Assembly (NCBI GenBank): GCA_000720845.1
Contig: JODU01000017.1
Coordinates: 248,001 to 312,000, forward strand
DNA length: 64,000 nt
Origin: Kitasatospora aureofaciens
GTDB lineage: Bacteria; Actinomycetota; Actinomycetes; Streptomycetales; Streptomycetaceae
Direction: 5' to 3'
In this document: positions 43,568-53,361 of the stretch, in pieces
Layout: the number at the start of each line of letters is the position of its first letter
How positions within the stretch are numbered: position 1 is the first letter of the stretch
Program-made: the position numbers and the translations under genes
The notes under the pieces: model-generated
The model's database searches: none
Seen by the model: the letters and a program-made list of their open reading frames with translations, nothing else
Told to the model about the DNA's origin: nothing

Positions 43568-45847
43568 GTGCGATTCCGAGCCGGTGATCTCCAGACGGGT
43601 GCCCGTCGTGCGGTCGGACGACGGGCCCGTCTCCAGCTCGACCACCCCCGGCTCCACCACGAGCCGGAGGTCGCGCCCCACCGAGGCCAGCGTGTCCGGG
43701 CCCACCTCGAAGACCGCCTCGGCCTCGTCGCCGGGCGCGATGCCCAGCCGGACGAAACCCCGCAGTTCGCGCACCCGCGGCCAGGACGTGCCCCCGGACA
43801 GCCGGCGCACATACAGCTGCACCGTCTCCTCGGCCGGCCGGACCCCCGTGTTGCGGACCGTGACCCGGCAGGTCAGCCGCGGGGCGTCCGCGCCGACCCG
43901 GGAGCGCGACAGCCGCGGCGCCCCGTACACGACGCTCGTGTACGACAGGCCGTGCCCGAAGGCGTGCAGCGGCCCGGCACTCTGGTCGACGTACCCGCGG
44001 TAGCCGTGGTCCTTCCCGTTGTAGTGGACGGGCAGTTGGGCGGCCGACCGGGGCACGGAGACCGGCAGCCGGCCGCGGGGCTCGGCATCGCCGAACAACA
44101 CCTCGGCCACGGCGCGCCCGCCCCGCGGCCCCGGGTACCAGGCGCTGAGCACCGCCGCCGCCGGCGCGTCTAGCTCGGGCAGGGCGTGCGGGCGGCCCTG
44201 GACCAGCACCACCACGACGGGGGTCCCGGTCGCCGACACCGCGGCCAGCAGGGACCGTTGCGCGGGCGGCAGCGCCAGGTCCGCCAGGTCGACACCCTCG
44301 CCGCAGGTCATGCCGGACGGCGCTCCGGAACCGGTGACGGCCGCCCCGTTCGCGTCGAAGGCCGTGTCCGCGCTGCGGGCACTGGAGCCGCCCAGCACCA
44401 GCACGGCCACGTCGGCACCGGCCGCCAGACCGACCGCCGCGGCAACGTCAGACACGTCGTCGCCCACCAGGCCGCACCCCCGCCCGTGCACCACCTCGGT
44501 GCCGGGCGCGACCGCCGCGCGGATGCCTTCCAGGACGGTGATCCCCTCGCCGGGCCGCTGCGGCGCCGTGTAGTCGCCGATCTGCTGGGACAAGGAGTCG
44601 GCGTTCGGACCGAGGACCGCGATCCGCCGCACCGCACGGGACAGCGGGAGCACACCGCCCTCGTGGGTGAGCAGGGTCACCGACGCACGGGCGACGCGCT
44701 CGCCCAGCTCGGCGGGGTCCGGCAGCCCCGTGGCCTCGGACGGGGCCGGAGGCAGGGGCTGTTCGAACAGGCCCAGCCGGAACTTCAGCGCGAGGACCCG
44801 CGCCACCGAGGCATCCAGCGCCGGCTCGGACACCAGCCCGCGTTCCACGGCCTCGCCCAGCCGGGTGAAGGACTCGTCCCACAGGCTCAGGTCACACCCG
44901 GCGTTCAGGGCAAGCGCCCCCGCCGACACCGGATCGCCGGTCAGCCGCACCAGCCGGTCCACCGCGGTGCCGTCCGCCATGACGACCCCCTGGAATCCCC
45001 ACCGCGCACGCAGCAGATCGGTGAGCAGGTACCGGTTCGCGACGCAGGGCAGACCGTCGAACTCGTTGTAGGCGGCCATCACCCCGGCCGCGCCCGCCGC
45101 CACCCCGGCCCGGGCCGCCGCCAGGTGCACCTCGTGCAGTTCACGCGGTCCCAGCTCCGTCGCCGCGCTGTTGCGGCCACCGACCGTGGCCCCCTGCCCG
45201 GCGAAGTGCTTGAGGACCACGGCCACCCCCGCCCGCCCCGCGCCCTCGACGAGCGCCTCGGTCATCCGCGCGGCGAGATACGGGTCCTCGGCGAAGCACT
45301 CCTCACTGCGTCCCCAGCGCGGATCACGCACCAGGTCGAGGGCGGAGACCAGCGCGATGTGCGCGCCCCGCACCCGCAGTTCGGCGGCAGCGCCGGCCAC
45401 CGCGTCCGCGTACAGCTCCGGGTCCCAGGTGGCGCCGACCGCGAGGTTGACCGGGAGGACCGTGCCGTCCAGCGCCTGGTGGCCGTGCGGCATCTCCTCC
45501 ACCAGCAGGACGGGTATGCCCAGCCGGGTGTGGTCCCTGACGTACCGCTGCACCGCTGCCGCCGTCCGCGCCCCGTCCCGCGCGTCGAGCCCGTCCGCGA
45601 AGCCCACGCCGGACCAGGCGTCGGCCCGCTGGAGTCCGTACAGCGCGCCCATGCCGTCGAAGGCGGCGACCTCCGCGCGGAAGGCGTCCGTGAGGCGGTG
45701 GTCGTTTCCGGCGCGCTCATAGGCGTCCCAGCCGTACATGCGCTGGTTGAGCTGACCGACCTTCTCCGCGAGGGTCATGCGGCCCAGCAGGTCACGGACG
45801 CGGTCCGGCACCGGCGCGGCCGGGTCGCGGTAACGCGGGAGGCTCAT
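43559..45847 (-). CDS. Glycoside hydrolase family 3 beta-glycosidase
   Basis: A 762-residue GH3 enzyme. ATG 45847 overlaps the stop of the upstream GH5-like gene as ATGA; the longer open frame upstream is not coding. The (beta/alpha)8 domain contains VLKHFAGQGA and GVVMADGTAVDRL with Asp292 as the expected nucleophile. The alpha/beta sandwich (IAVLGPNADSLSQQIGDY) and C-terminal fibronectin-III domain (TCRVTVRNTG...ETVQLYVR) follow in normal order. No signal peptide is seen, so it acts on imported oligosaccharides. It is the last gene of the glycan operon. Confidence 0.92.
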   Translation of the reverse strand: MSLPRYRDPAAPVPDRVRDLLGRMTLAEKVGQLNQRMYGWDAYERAGNDHRLTDAFRAEVAAFDGMGALYGLQRADAWSGVGFADGLDARDGARTAAAVQRYVRDHTRLGIPVLLVEEMPHGHQALDGTVLPVNLAVGATWDPELYADAVAGAAAELRVRGAHIALVSALDLVRDPRWGRSEECFAEDPYLAARMTEALVEGAGRAGVAVVLKHFAGQGATVGGRNSAATELGPRELHEVHLAAARAGVAAGAAGVMAAYNEFDGLPCVANRYLLTDLLRARWGFQGVVMADGTAVDRLVRLTGDPVSAGALALNAGCDLSLWDESFTRLGEAVERGLVSEPALDASVARVLALKFRLGLFEQPLPPAPSEATGLPDPAELGERVARASVTLLTHEGGVLPLSRAVRRIAVLGPNADSLSQQIGDYTAPQRPGEGITVLEGIRAAVAPGTEVVHGRGCGLVGDDVSDVAAAVGLAAGADVAVLVLGGSSARSADTAFDANGAAVTGSGAPSGMTCGEGVDLADLALPPAQRSLLAAVSATGTPVVVVLVQGRPHALPELDAPAAAVLSAWYPGPRGGRAVAEVLFGDAEPRGRLPVSVPRSAAQLPVHYNGKDHGYRGYVDQSAGPLHAFGHGLSYTSVVYGAPRLSRSRVGADAPRLTCRVTVRNTGVRPAEETVQLYVRRLSGGTSWPRVRELRGFVRLGIAPGDEAEAVFEVGPDTLASVGRDLRLVVEPGVVELETGPSSDRTTGTRLEITGSESHAS

Positions 45848-47778
45848 CGCAGCTCCAGCACCGCGACGCCGTACGCCTCCAGCGCCACGTCCTCCACCGG
45901 GGTGCCGTCCGTCAGGTCGTGCAGCTTCCCCTCGGCGGCCGGGCGGACCACGAGCGGTTCGGGACTCTGGCTGACCAGCCACACGAAGCGGCGGCCGTCG
46001 GCGTGGACGAGGACGTCCGCCGAGACGTGCGGATCGGCGACCGTGACGGGTCGCCGTACGCCCGCCACCCGCGCCAGCGCGGCGTAGAGACGGTGCGTGA
46101 CCTCGGGGTTGACGCGTGCCGTGCGGGCCGCCATGTGCTCCAGCGGATACGTCGCCAGCACCGTCCGGCCCGCCCCCGTCTCGTGGACGACCAGGGCCGG
46201 CCGCCCGTGGGCGTCCACCGCGACGACCCGGCCCGCGCGCGGCACGACGGGAAGGTAGGCGCGGCTGTCCTCGTTCCCGGCGACCGGGAAGCGCAGCACC
46301 TCGCCGGCGCGCAGGCCGCCGAAGTCCTCGGTGAACGTCATCTCCAGTACGTCGTCCTCGATCGGCTCGGCGACGCCGTAGGACAACTGCAGCTCCACGC
46401 CGAAGAACCCGTCGAGGTCGTCGAACCAGGGGCCGCGGGTGACCGGGTGTTCGCCGGAGCAGAAGGACAGGTACACGGTGGCGCCCTCGGCGGCCCGGCG
46501 GGCCAGCTCCCTGCGGGTGCGGGTGGTGAGCTGCCGGGTGGCGGGAAGCAGGTAGAGCGACGCCTCGCCCGGCAGTCCGTCGGCCTCACGGGTCAGGGCC
46601 ACCGGCAGGTCGGCGGCGCGCGCGGTGACGTAACCCTGGTGCAGGGACGTGAAGATGAGCGGCCGGTCGGCGGGGCGGCTGTAGGGATAGCCCCGTTCGA
46701 GGAAGGCCGGGACGACGAGGGCCGCGTCCGCGTCCGTCCGGGAGCAGCGCCGGAAGTCCACCGCCTTCAACACACCCGTGAAGGCGGCCAGTTCCCGCAG
46801 CGGCTCCTTGGGAGCACCGGTGGAGTCGGTGATCCCGAAGTGCATCTCGAAGGGGTGGTGGTCGTAAGGGGACTGGTCCCACAGGTCGTCGTAGTCGGTG
46901 TTGTTCCAGGCGAGCCAGCCGGTCGCCCCGCCCAGCAGCGAGTTGTGCAGGGTCTGCCGGTAGAAGATCCCCGCGTTGGCGGCCGAGACCGTGTCGGTGG
47001 ACAGCCCGAACTCCTCCAGCACGACGGGCTGTCCGGTCACCGAGGCCAGCTCGCACTCGAAGGCGGCACGGTAGTGCTGGCGCGGCCGGTCGGTGTCCGA
47101 GCGGTACACGTGCGGGCCCACGAAGTCGACGTACTCGGCCGTCTCCCGCAGCGAGAAGCCGTTGTCCCGGCCGGTGACCTCGATGCCCCACGCCCCGTCG
47201 CCCAGCGACACCGGCTGCCTCGCGCCCGTCGCCCGCACCGCGTTGCACATGGCCTGCGCCCACGCGGTCACCACCTCGGTGGACGGCGGGTCGACCTGGT
47301 AGATCCGCCCGTAGCCGGGCATCTCGTTGGTGATCAGCCAGCCCGTGACCGCCGGGTGGTCCTTGAAGCGGCGCGCCATGCGGGAGACGAACCACGCCTG
47401 ACGGCCGACCATCCACACGTCCTCGTACAGGTCACGGTCGCCGCGCCAGACGGGGTCCCAGTTCTCGCCGGACATGTGGCCGACGATGAACGTCGGCACG
47501 GTCCCCATGCCCGCCTCCACGTGGGCGTCGAGGAAGTCCTCGAAGCGCGCGCACAGTTCGTCGTCGATCCGGTCCGGCTCCGGGTGGAAGTCCGGCCAGT
47601 AGAAGAAGGACCGGGTCGTGTTCAGGCCGTGGCCGGCGAGCACCCGAAGTTCGTCACGGACGACAGCCGGGTCGTAGTTCCGCCACATCAGCGGGCCGCC
47701 GGTGCGGGACCAGAAGTTGGCGCCGAGCCAGGGCAGGACGTCGGGCTGGTGGGTGAGCTGGGCGCTGTGGCGTCGCAT
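45844..47778 (-). CDS. GH5-like intracellular beta-glycosidase (mannanase/cellulase clan)
   Basis: A 644-residue clan A glycosidase without a signal peptide. The barrel shows WLITNEMPGY with Glu152 as acid/base and PVVLEEFG with Glu256 as nucleophile, 104 residues apart as in GH5. The second half (about 340-644) resembles the beta-sandwich and trimerisation-like regions found after such barrels. A role in cutting an imported beta-mannan- or glucan-type oligosaccharide is likely but not proven. The ATG has GAGAAGGA upstream, and the stop couples to GH3. Confidence 0.82.
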   Translation of the reverse strand: MRRHSAQLTHQPDVLPWLGANFWSRTGGPLMWRNYDPAVVRDELRVLAGHGLNTTRSFFYWPDFHPEPDRIDDELCARFEDFLDAHVEAGMGTVPTFIVGHMSGENWDPVWRGDRDLYEDVWMVGRQAWFVSRMARRFKDHPAVTGWLITNEMPGYGRIYQVDPPSTEVVTAWAQAMCNAVRATGARQPVSLGDGAWGIEVTGRDNGFSLRETAEYVDFVGPHVYRSDTDRPRQHYRAAFECELASVTGQPVVLEEFGLSTDTVSAANAGIFYRQTLHNSLLGGATGWLAWNNTDYDDLWDQSPYDHHPFEMHFGITDSTGAPKEPLRELAAFTGVLKAVDFRRCSRTDADAALVVPAFLERGYPYSRPADRPLIFTSLHQGYVTARAADLPVALTREADGLPGEASLYLLPATRQLTTRTRRELARRAAEGATVYLSFCSGEHPVTRGPWFDDLDGFFGVELQLSYGVAEPIEDDVLEMTFTEDFGGLRAGEVLRFPVAGNEDSRAYLPVVPRAGRVVAVDAHGRPALVVHETGAGRTVLATYPLEHMAARTARVNPEVTHRLYAALARVAGVRRPVTVADPHVSADVLVHADGRRFVWLVSQSPEPLVVRPAAEGKLHDLTDGTPVEDVALEAYGVAVLELR

Positions 47779-47842
47779 GGTCCTTCTCGGGTGGTGAGGG
47801 TGCGGATGGAGCGTGGCCGCGGCGGCGTGCCGCGTCCGGTGG

Positions 47843-48886
47843 TCAGGTGGGCGCGGGCCCCGTGGACTCGCGGACGACCAGGCGCGGCCGTTCGGCGAGG
47901 GCGGTGTCCTCGACCTCCTCGCCGCACAGGGCGAGCAGCATGCGCGCGGCGGCCGCGCCCACCCGCTGCACCTGCTGGTCCACGGTGGTCAGCCGGGGAT
48001 GGAGCCAGGAACCGAGCGGCAGGTTGTCGTAGCCGACGACGGACACGTCCCGGGGGACGGCCAGTCCGGCGCGCTGCGCGGTGCCGATGCCGCAGACCGC
48101 CATCGAGTCGTTGGCGTACACGATCGCGGTGGGCCGGTCGGCGGCGTCGAGGAGCGCCTCGGTGGCGCCGACGGCGCGCCGCTCGCTGAAGTCGGTGGGC
48201 AGCACCGCGAACGGGCGCAGGCCCGCCTCGCGCAGGGCGCCCTCGAAGGCGGCCCGGCGCACGCGGGTGTGCTGGAGCTCGGGCGGCCCGCTGACGTAGG
48301 CGACGCGCCGGTGGCCGAGGCCCAGCAGGTGCGTGACGGCCTCGGCGATCCCCGCGCCCTGGTCGCGCAGTCCGACGCGCGGCACGACGGCTGTGTCGTC
48401 CGGCGAACCGAGCAGCACCGCGGGCAGCCCGAGCCGGGCGAGCAGCGCGGGCCGGGCGTCGTCGTCGCGGGCGTCGGTGAGTACGGCGCCGTCCACCCGG
48501 CCCTCGGCCGCGAGTCGCTCGTACAGCGCGTTCTCCTCGCGGTGACCGCTGACCAGGTGCAGCAGCAGACCGTAACCGCGCGGCGCCAACTCGCCCTCTA
48601 TGCCGGTGATCAGCTCACTGAAGTGCGGGTCGGAGCCCAGCACGTCCGTGGGGCGCCGCACCACCAGGGCCAGACTGCGGGTGCGCGCGTTGCGCAGCGC
48701 CGCGGCGGAGGCACTGGGCGACCAGCCCAGCTCCAGCGCGGCGTCGAGGATCCGGCGGCGGGTCGCCTCGGAGAGCCGGCCCTTGTTGTTGAAGGCCTGG
48801 GACACGGCGGCCGTCGACACCCCGGCCGCCGCCGCGACCGCCTTGATGGTCGGCCGGCGCCCCGGCCGCTCGGTGGAGACGCTCAC
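47843..48886 (-). CDS. LacI-family transcriptional regulator
   Basis: A 347-residue repressor. GTG 48886 overlaps the stop of the upstream permease gene as GTGA; the much longer open frame is a shadow of the permease. The HTH is IKAVAAAAGVSTAAVSQAF with the hinge 'RILDAALELGWSPSASAAAL', followed by the periplasmic-binding-like sugar domain. It is encoded inside the operon it presumably controls, giving autoregulation, and the likely operator lies at 52052-52081. Confidence 0.93.
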   Translation of the reverse strand: MSVSTERPGRRPTIKAVAAAAGVSTAAVSQAFNNKGRLSEATRRRILDAALELGWSPSASAAALRNARTRSLALVVRRPTDVLGSDPHFSELITGIEGELAPRGYGLLLHLVSGHREENALYERLAAEGRVDGAVLTDARDDDARPALLARLGLPAVLLGSPDDTAVVPRVGLRDQGAGIAEAVTHLLGLGHRRVAYVSGPPELQHTRVRRAAFEGALREAGLRPFAVLPTDFSERRAVGATEALLDAADRPTAIVYANDSMAVCGIGTAQRAGLAVPRDVSVVGYDNLPLGSWLHPRLTTVDQQVQRVGAAAARMLLALCGEEVEDTALAERPRLVVRESTGPAPT

Positions 48887-49710
48887 ATCTTCACCGCCCC
48901 GCTGACCAGGGCCTGCTGCATGCGCTTCTGCAGCAGGGTGTAGACGAGCCACACCGGCACCAGGGTCAGCACCGTGCCCGCCGTCAGCACACCGTAGTCG
49001 GTGCCGGTGATCGACTTCAGTGTGGGCAGCGCCACCTGCACCGTGCGCTGCGCCGGGTCGGGGCCGATGATGACCAGCGAGTACAGGTACTCGTTCCAGA
49101 AGGTCAGGAAGTTCAGCAGCAGCACGGTGGCGATGCCCGGCAGGCACATCGGCGTGTAGACGTGCCGCAGCACCGCGAAGGTGGACGCCCCGTCCAGCCG
49201 GGCGGCCTCCTCCATCTCCGGCGGTATGGTGCGCATGAACTGCACCAGGATCACCACCGACAGGGGCAGCGCCGTGGCCGGCAGGAACAGCACCATGAAG
49301 ATCCGGGTGTGGAACAGCCCGGTGGCCGCCGCGAGCAGGAAGGTGGGGAAGAGGGCCGCGAACGTCGGGATCAGGAAGCCCAGCGAGAAGACCTTCTCGA
49401 CCACGCCCGCCAGCCGCCCGGTCGAACGCGCCAGCGCGAACGAGGCCGGGATCGCCAGCAGCAGCGTGAGCGCCAGCGAGAACACCGTCACCAGCGCCGA
49501 GTTGACGACCGCCGGCCCGAGGTCGGCGCTCTCGAACGCGGTGCGGAAGTTGCCTAGGCCCAGCGAGGACGGCGGGGCGAAGGGGTGCGCGAAGATCTCG
49601 TCGTTCGACTTGAAGGCCGAGGCGAGGAAGTAGTACAGCGGGACGACGAGCAGCACCGCGTACGTCCACACCAGGATGTGGGCCGGGAGCCAGCGCTTGC
49701 CGAGCTTCAT
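48883..49710 (-). CDS. Carbohydrate ABC transporter permease (MalG-type)
   Basis: A 275-residue inner-membrane permease with about six hydrophobic segments. The EAA loop that contacts the ATPase reads PPEMEEAARLDGASTFAVLR. ATG 49710 (MKLGKRWLPAH) is chosen for CGGAG 8 bases upstream and the normal family length. It starts 14 bases after the partner permease and overlaps the lacI start. Confidence 0.93.
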   Translation of the reverse strand: MKLGKRWLPAHILVWTYAVLLVVPLYYFLASAFKSNDEIFAHPFAPPSSLGLGNFRTAFESADLGPAVVNSALVTVFSLALTLLLAIPASFALARSTGRLAGVVEKVFSLGFLIPTFAALFPTFLLAAATGLFHTRIFMVLFLPATALPLSVVILVQFMRTIPPEMEEAARLDGASTFAVLRHVYTPMCLPGIATVLLLNFLTFWNEYLYSLVIIGPDPAQRTVQVALPTLKSITGTDYGVLTAGTVLTLVPVWLVYTLLQKRMQQALVSGAVKM

Positions 49711-49724
49711 CAGTGCTGCTCCGA

Positions 49725-50666
49725 TCAGTAGTTCTGGCGGAAGACACGGCGGATCGTCAGCAGCCCGACGAGTCCGACCAGGAAGAGGAGCACGCCGACC
49801 GTCTGGCTGTAGCCGAGGTCGGCGGCGATGAACGCCTTCTGGTAGACGAGGAACGACAGCGTGGTGGACGACGTGCCGGGACCGCCCTGGGTGAGCAGCA
49901 GCACGTGCTGCGCGGAGCCGAACAGCGTCCACAGGAACTGGAGCATCGTCACCACGCCGACGTAGTCACGGATGACGGGGAAGTGGACCGACCACATCGT
50001 CCGCCAGTGCCCCGCCCCGTCCAGCTGGGCGGCCTCGCCCAGCTCGTCCGGCACGCTGCCCAGCCGGGCGGCGAACAGTACGGCGGTGAAGCCGATGCCG
50101 GCCCAGATGTCCAGGGCGATCAGACACGCCAGGGCCGTCGACGGCGAGGCCAGCCAGGCGTCGGAGAGGGAGCCGAGGCCGACGCTCTCCAGCCCGCCGT
50201 TGAGCAGCCCGTCCGGCGACAGGGCGGCGTAGAACACCATCGCCTTCGCGGGCGTCGAGATCAGCCCCGGGATGAAGAGCAGGTACCGGATGACCCGGTG
50301 CCCGGGCGGCCGCTGGGCCACGTAGTACCCCAGCATGTACGCGCAGACGATCATCACCGGGACGGCGACGGCCAGTTGTACTGCGGTGTTGCGCACCGCG
50401 TCCCAGAACACCGGGTCGTCCAGCACCACCCGGGCGTTGTCGAGGCCGGCGAAGGACACCGGCTGGAGCATGCCGGGCCAGTGCAGTGCCGCGATCACGA
50501 AGATGGCGAGCAGCGGCCCGACCATGAAGACCAGGTACCACACCAGCGCGGGCACCGCGAGGACGGTGCCGCCCTGCCGGGGCCGGCGCGCGGCCGGGGC
50601 GGGGGAGGCGGGCGGGGCGGACCTCGGGGCCGCGCTCCCGCCCGGCGTCGTCGTGAGCGTCGTCAT
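49725..50666 (-). CDS. Carbohydrate ABC transporter permease (MalF-type)
   Basis: A 313-residue permease. A disordered Ala/Pro-rich N-terminus of about 33 residues precedes six membrane segments, and the EAA loop is 'PDELGEAAQLDGAGHWRTMW'. It forms the membrane channel with the next gene product. The gene follows the binding protein by 82 bases. No ATPase gene is present in the operon. Confidence 0.93.
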   Translation of the reverse strand: MTTLTTTPGGSAAPRSAPPASPAPAARRPRQGGTVLAVPALVWYLVFMVGPLLAIFVIAALHWPGMLQPVSFAGLDNARVVLDDPVFWDAVRNTAVQLAVAVPVMIVCAYMLGYYVAQRPPGHRVIRYLLFIPGLISTPAKAMVFYAALSPDGLLNGGLESVGLGSLSDAWLASPSTALACLIALDIWAGIGFTAVLFAARLGSVPDELGEAAQLDGAGHWRTMWSVHFPVIRDYVGVVTMLQFLWTLFGSAQHVLLLTQGGPGTSSTTLSFLVYQKAFIAADLGYSQTVGVLLFLVGLVGLLTIRRVFRQNY

Positions 50667-50748
50667 GCGGTGACTCCCGGAGAACAGGTGGAACGGGGGA
50701 GGGGGACGAGGGAGGACCGGGCGGGGGAGCCGGGGGTGTCCGGGCGGC

Positions 50749-52038
50749 TCATGCGGACCGGTACGCGGATTCGAGGGCGGCGCGCACCCGGGCCGGGCTG
50801 GTGCCCCGGGTGAACGAGGTGCTGGTCGCGGTGATCAGCGGCTGCGCGGCGGCGGGCGGCACATACACGTCGGGCAGCAGGACCTGGCTCACCCCGGAGC
50901 CGAGCCGCTGGGCCGCCCCGACCAGCGGGAAGCCGGTGGAGACGGCGTCCGTGCGCAGGGCCATGTCCCGGCCGCTCTCGGTCACGAACCGCGCCACGAC
51001 GTCCTCGCGGTACATGAACCGCAGGAACCTCTCGACGTGCTCGATCTTGCGGACGCCGTTGGGGCTGATCCAGAAGCCGATGAGGGTGTAGGCGCGGATG
51101 ACGGTGGGACCGTCGTGCGCCGCCCCGTCGGCCAGCGGCCAGCCGCCGACCTCCGTGTGCCGGGCCACCTTCTCGGGCACCTTGGCCAGGGCGGAGGACA
51201 TCGCCGACTGCACGGCCGCCTCCTCGGTGTTGAACTGCGTGGTCATCGAGTCGGAGGTGAGGCCCTGCGCCTTGTCGGCGAACACACCGGCGTCGCGCAG
51301 GTGGGTGAAGTACTCGATGCCCCGGCGGGCTCCGCGCCCGGAGAAGTCCCCCGTGGCGTAGACGTGCCGCGCCTCCTCCTGGGAGAGGAAGGTCTGGATG
51401 ATCTGCGCCAGCAGCTTCTGGCCGGTCCAGTCGTTGCCGCCCACGGTCACCGGGGCGATGCCCTTGCCGCGCAGCTTGCGGGCCGCGGCGATCAGCTGGT
51501 CACCCGTGGTGGGGATCGCGTCGACACCGGCCCGGTCGAGCAGGGCGCGGTTGTAGGCGACGGGCCAGTTCGTGGCGAAGTAGGGGAAGGCACGGACCCG
51601 GCCCTCGTCGTCGGTCCAGTCGGCCAGCGCGGCGGGCAGGACGCGTCCGCGCAGCCCCCAGTCGTCGAGGTAGGGCTTGACGTCCACGGTCGCGCCCACG
51701 TCCGTCCAGGCCAGCGTCTTGTCGTAGAGGTTGACCATCACGATGTCGGCCTCCTTGCGGGCCAGCCGTGAGGTCTCGTAGACCTGGGCGAGGTCGTCGC
51801 CGTTGACGAGGTTCTTGACCTTCACCCCCGGGTTCTCCTCGCGGAAGCGGTCCACGGCCGCGAGGTACGTGGGGGAGCCCGGCGCGGTGGTGCCGAGCTG
51901 GGTGTGGACGACGAGGGTGTCCGGGTCGGAGTCCGCCGACGCCAACGACGAGCAGCCGGACAGAGCGGGCAGGGCAGCGGCCGCGGCCAGACCGGAACCG
52001 GCGGCGAGCAGTTCGCGCCGCGTCAGCGATGAGCGCAC
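50749..52038 (-). CDS. Extracellular carbohydrate-binding lipoprotein of an ABC importer
   Basis: A 429-residue solute-binding protein. GTG 52038 has GGAG 9 bases upstream; an earlier TTG at 52053 would contain that site and is rejected. The start VRSSLTRRELLAAG is Tat-like and ends in the lipobox ALSGC, with Cys29 to be lipidated. The mature protein shows the binding-protein fold (FREENPGVKVKNLVNGDD, 'AFPYFATNWPVAYNRALL'). It is the first gene of the operon and should capture the oligosaccharide cut by the GH5 and GH3 enzymes. Confidence 0.92.
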   Translation of the reverse strand: MRSSLTRRELLAAGSGLAAAAALPALSGCSSLASADSDPDTLVVHTQLGTTAPGSPTYLAAVDRFREENPGVKVKNLVNGDDLAQVYETSRLARKEADIVMVNLYDKTLAWTDVGATVDVKPYLDDWGLRGRVLPAALADWTDDEGRVRAFPYFATNWPVAYNRALLDRAGVDAIPTTGDQLIAAARKLRGKGIAPVTVGGNDWTGQKLLAQIIQTFLSQEEARHVYATGDFSGRGARRGIEYFTHLRDAGVFADKAQGLTSDSMTTQFNTEEAAVQSAMSSALAKVPEKVARHTEVGGWPLADGAAHDGPTVIRAYTLIGFWISPNGVRKIEHVERFLRFMYREDVVARFVTESGRDMALRTDAVSTGFPLVGAAQRLGSGVSQVLLPDVYVPPAAAQPLITATSTSFTRGTSPARVRAALESAYRSA

Positions 52039-52051
52039 AGGGGTGGTCTCC

Positions 52052-52081
52052 AACCAAGCGGTTAACGATTGGTTAATCGAT
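52052..52081 (-). promoter_or_regulatory. Putative LacI operator of the glycan operon
   Basis: AACCAA (52052-52057) and TTGGTT (52069-52074) are perfect inverted arms. They overlap the direct repeats GGTTAACGAT (52060-52069) and GGTTAATCGAT (52071-52081). The element lies 14 bases upstream of the operon's first start codon and is AT-rich against its surroundings. Confidence 0.6.
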
Positions 52082-52179
52082 GTACCTCGTGAGGTGCGAG
52101 GACTGTATGGAGTGCGGGGACCACGGTCAAGGGGGTGGCGCGGGGAATTGCGCTCCTCGGCGGGACGCGGGTTGCCTGG

Positions 52180-53079
52180 TCAGGCCGTCGCCGCTGCCTC
52201 GACGGAGAGGCCGAGCCGGTCGGCGACACTCGTCAGGGCCGGTCCCAGCGGGAGCGCGACCCGGGTGACGGCCAGCCGGTCGCCGCGGGTGGCGTCGCGG
52301 TTGACGATGAGGACCGGCTTGCCCGCCTCGGCCGCCTGGCGGACGAAACGGAGCCCGGACATCACCGTCAGCGAGGAGCCGAGGACCAGCAGCGAGGACG
52401 CCTCGCGCACCAGCTCGCGACAGTGCTCCACGCGCTGTGGCGGCACGTTCTCGCCGAAGAACACCACGTCCGGTTTGAGGATGCCGCCGCAGACCGTGCA
52501 CGGCACCACCCGGAAGTCACCGACCTGCTCGTCGGTGAGGTCGGCGTCGCCGTCCGGGTTGATGCCGGCGGCCACCGGCGCGAAGCCCGCGTTGGCCTCC
52601 TCCAGTCGCCCGGCGAGTTCGCGGCGGGGGCTGAGGTCGCCGCAGGTCAGGCAGACGACCCGGTCCAGGCTGCCGTGGAGCTCCACGACGCCCTCGCTGC
52701 CCGCGGCCTGGTGCAGCCCGTCGACGTTCTGCGTGATCACGCCGGTGAGCAGACCGTGCCGCCCGAACGCCGCCACCGACCGGTGCCCCGCGTTGGGGCG
52801 GGCCCGCCCGAAGGTGCGCCAGCCGAGGTGACTGCGTGCCCAGTACCGCCGGCGGGCGTCGGGATGGGCGGTGAAGTCCTGGTAGGTCATCGGCGTGTGC
52901 CGGCTCAGGCTGCCGCCCTCGCCCCGGTAGTCGGGGATGCCCGACTCCGTGGAGATGCCCGCCCCGCTGAGCACCAGCACACCCCCGGCGCGCAGCGCCT
53001 CGGCGACGGGCGCCAGGCCCGTGGTGCCCGGCGGCAGGTCCGCTCCCGGGGTCCAGCTCAAAGTGGGCCGCATGCGCAT
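52180..53079 (-). CDS. Sirtuin-type NAD-dependent protein deacylase
   Basis: A 299-residue Sir2/CobB-family enzyme that removes acyl groups from lysines using NAD. GAGISTESGIPDYRG (39-53) binds NAD, TQNVDGLHQAAG follows, and the catalytic histidine is in ELHGSLDRVV. The zinc ribbon has two CxxC pairs (CLTC and CTVC). The end 'VLGSSLTVMSGLRFV' is standard. Two in-frame ATGs (53079 and 53073) are possible, neither with a good ribosome site. It stands alone, divergent from the phosphatase gene. Confidence 0.92.
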   Translation of the reverse strand: MRMRPTLSWTPGADLPPGTTGLAPVAEALRAGGVLVLSGAGISTESGIPDYRGEGGSLSRHTPMTYQDFTAHPDARRRYWARSHLGWRTFGRARPNAGHRSVAAFGRHGLLTGVITQNVDGLHQAAGSEGVVELHGSLDRVVCLTCGDLSPRRELAGRLEEANAGFAPVAAGINPDGDADLTDEQVGDFRVVPCTVCGGILKPDVVFFGENVPPQRVEHCRELVREASSLLVLGSSLTVMSGLRFVRQAAEAGKPVLIVNRDATRGDRLAVTRVALPLGPALTSVADRLGLSVEAAATA

Positions 53080-53361
53080 GCGGCAAGGGTACGGAACCCG
53101 CCGCGCTTCCCGGCGTGCGGGAGGCGTACGCGCGGGTGGCTTGCAGCGGGGGCGTCCTGTTTCCCGGCGCGGTGGGTGCCGCCCACCCCGGCATGGCGGC
53201 GGGACCCGCCCGTCGGTCGCCCTTCTCCGCGTGCCCGCGCACCCTTCCGCCGCCGCCCCCGGGCGGCTCCCGCATGACCTTTTCCGCCCCGGGTGACAGA
53301 CTTGCACTGTCCAGGGGGCCGAGAGGCTCCTGCCGGGAGGCGGCCTGGCGGGGAGTGGTCG

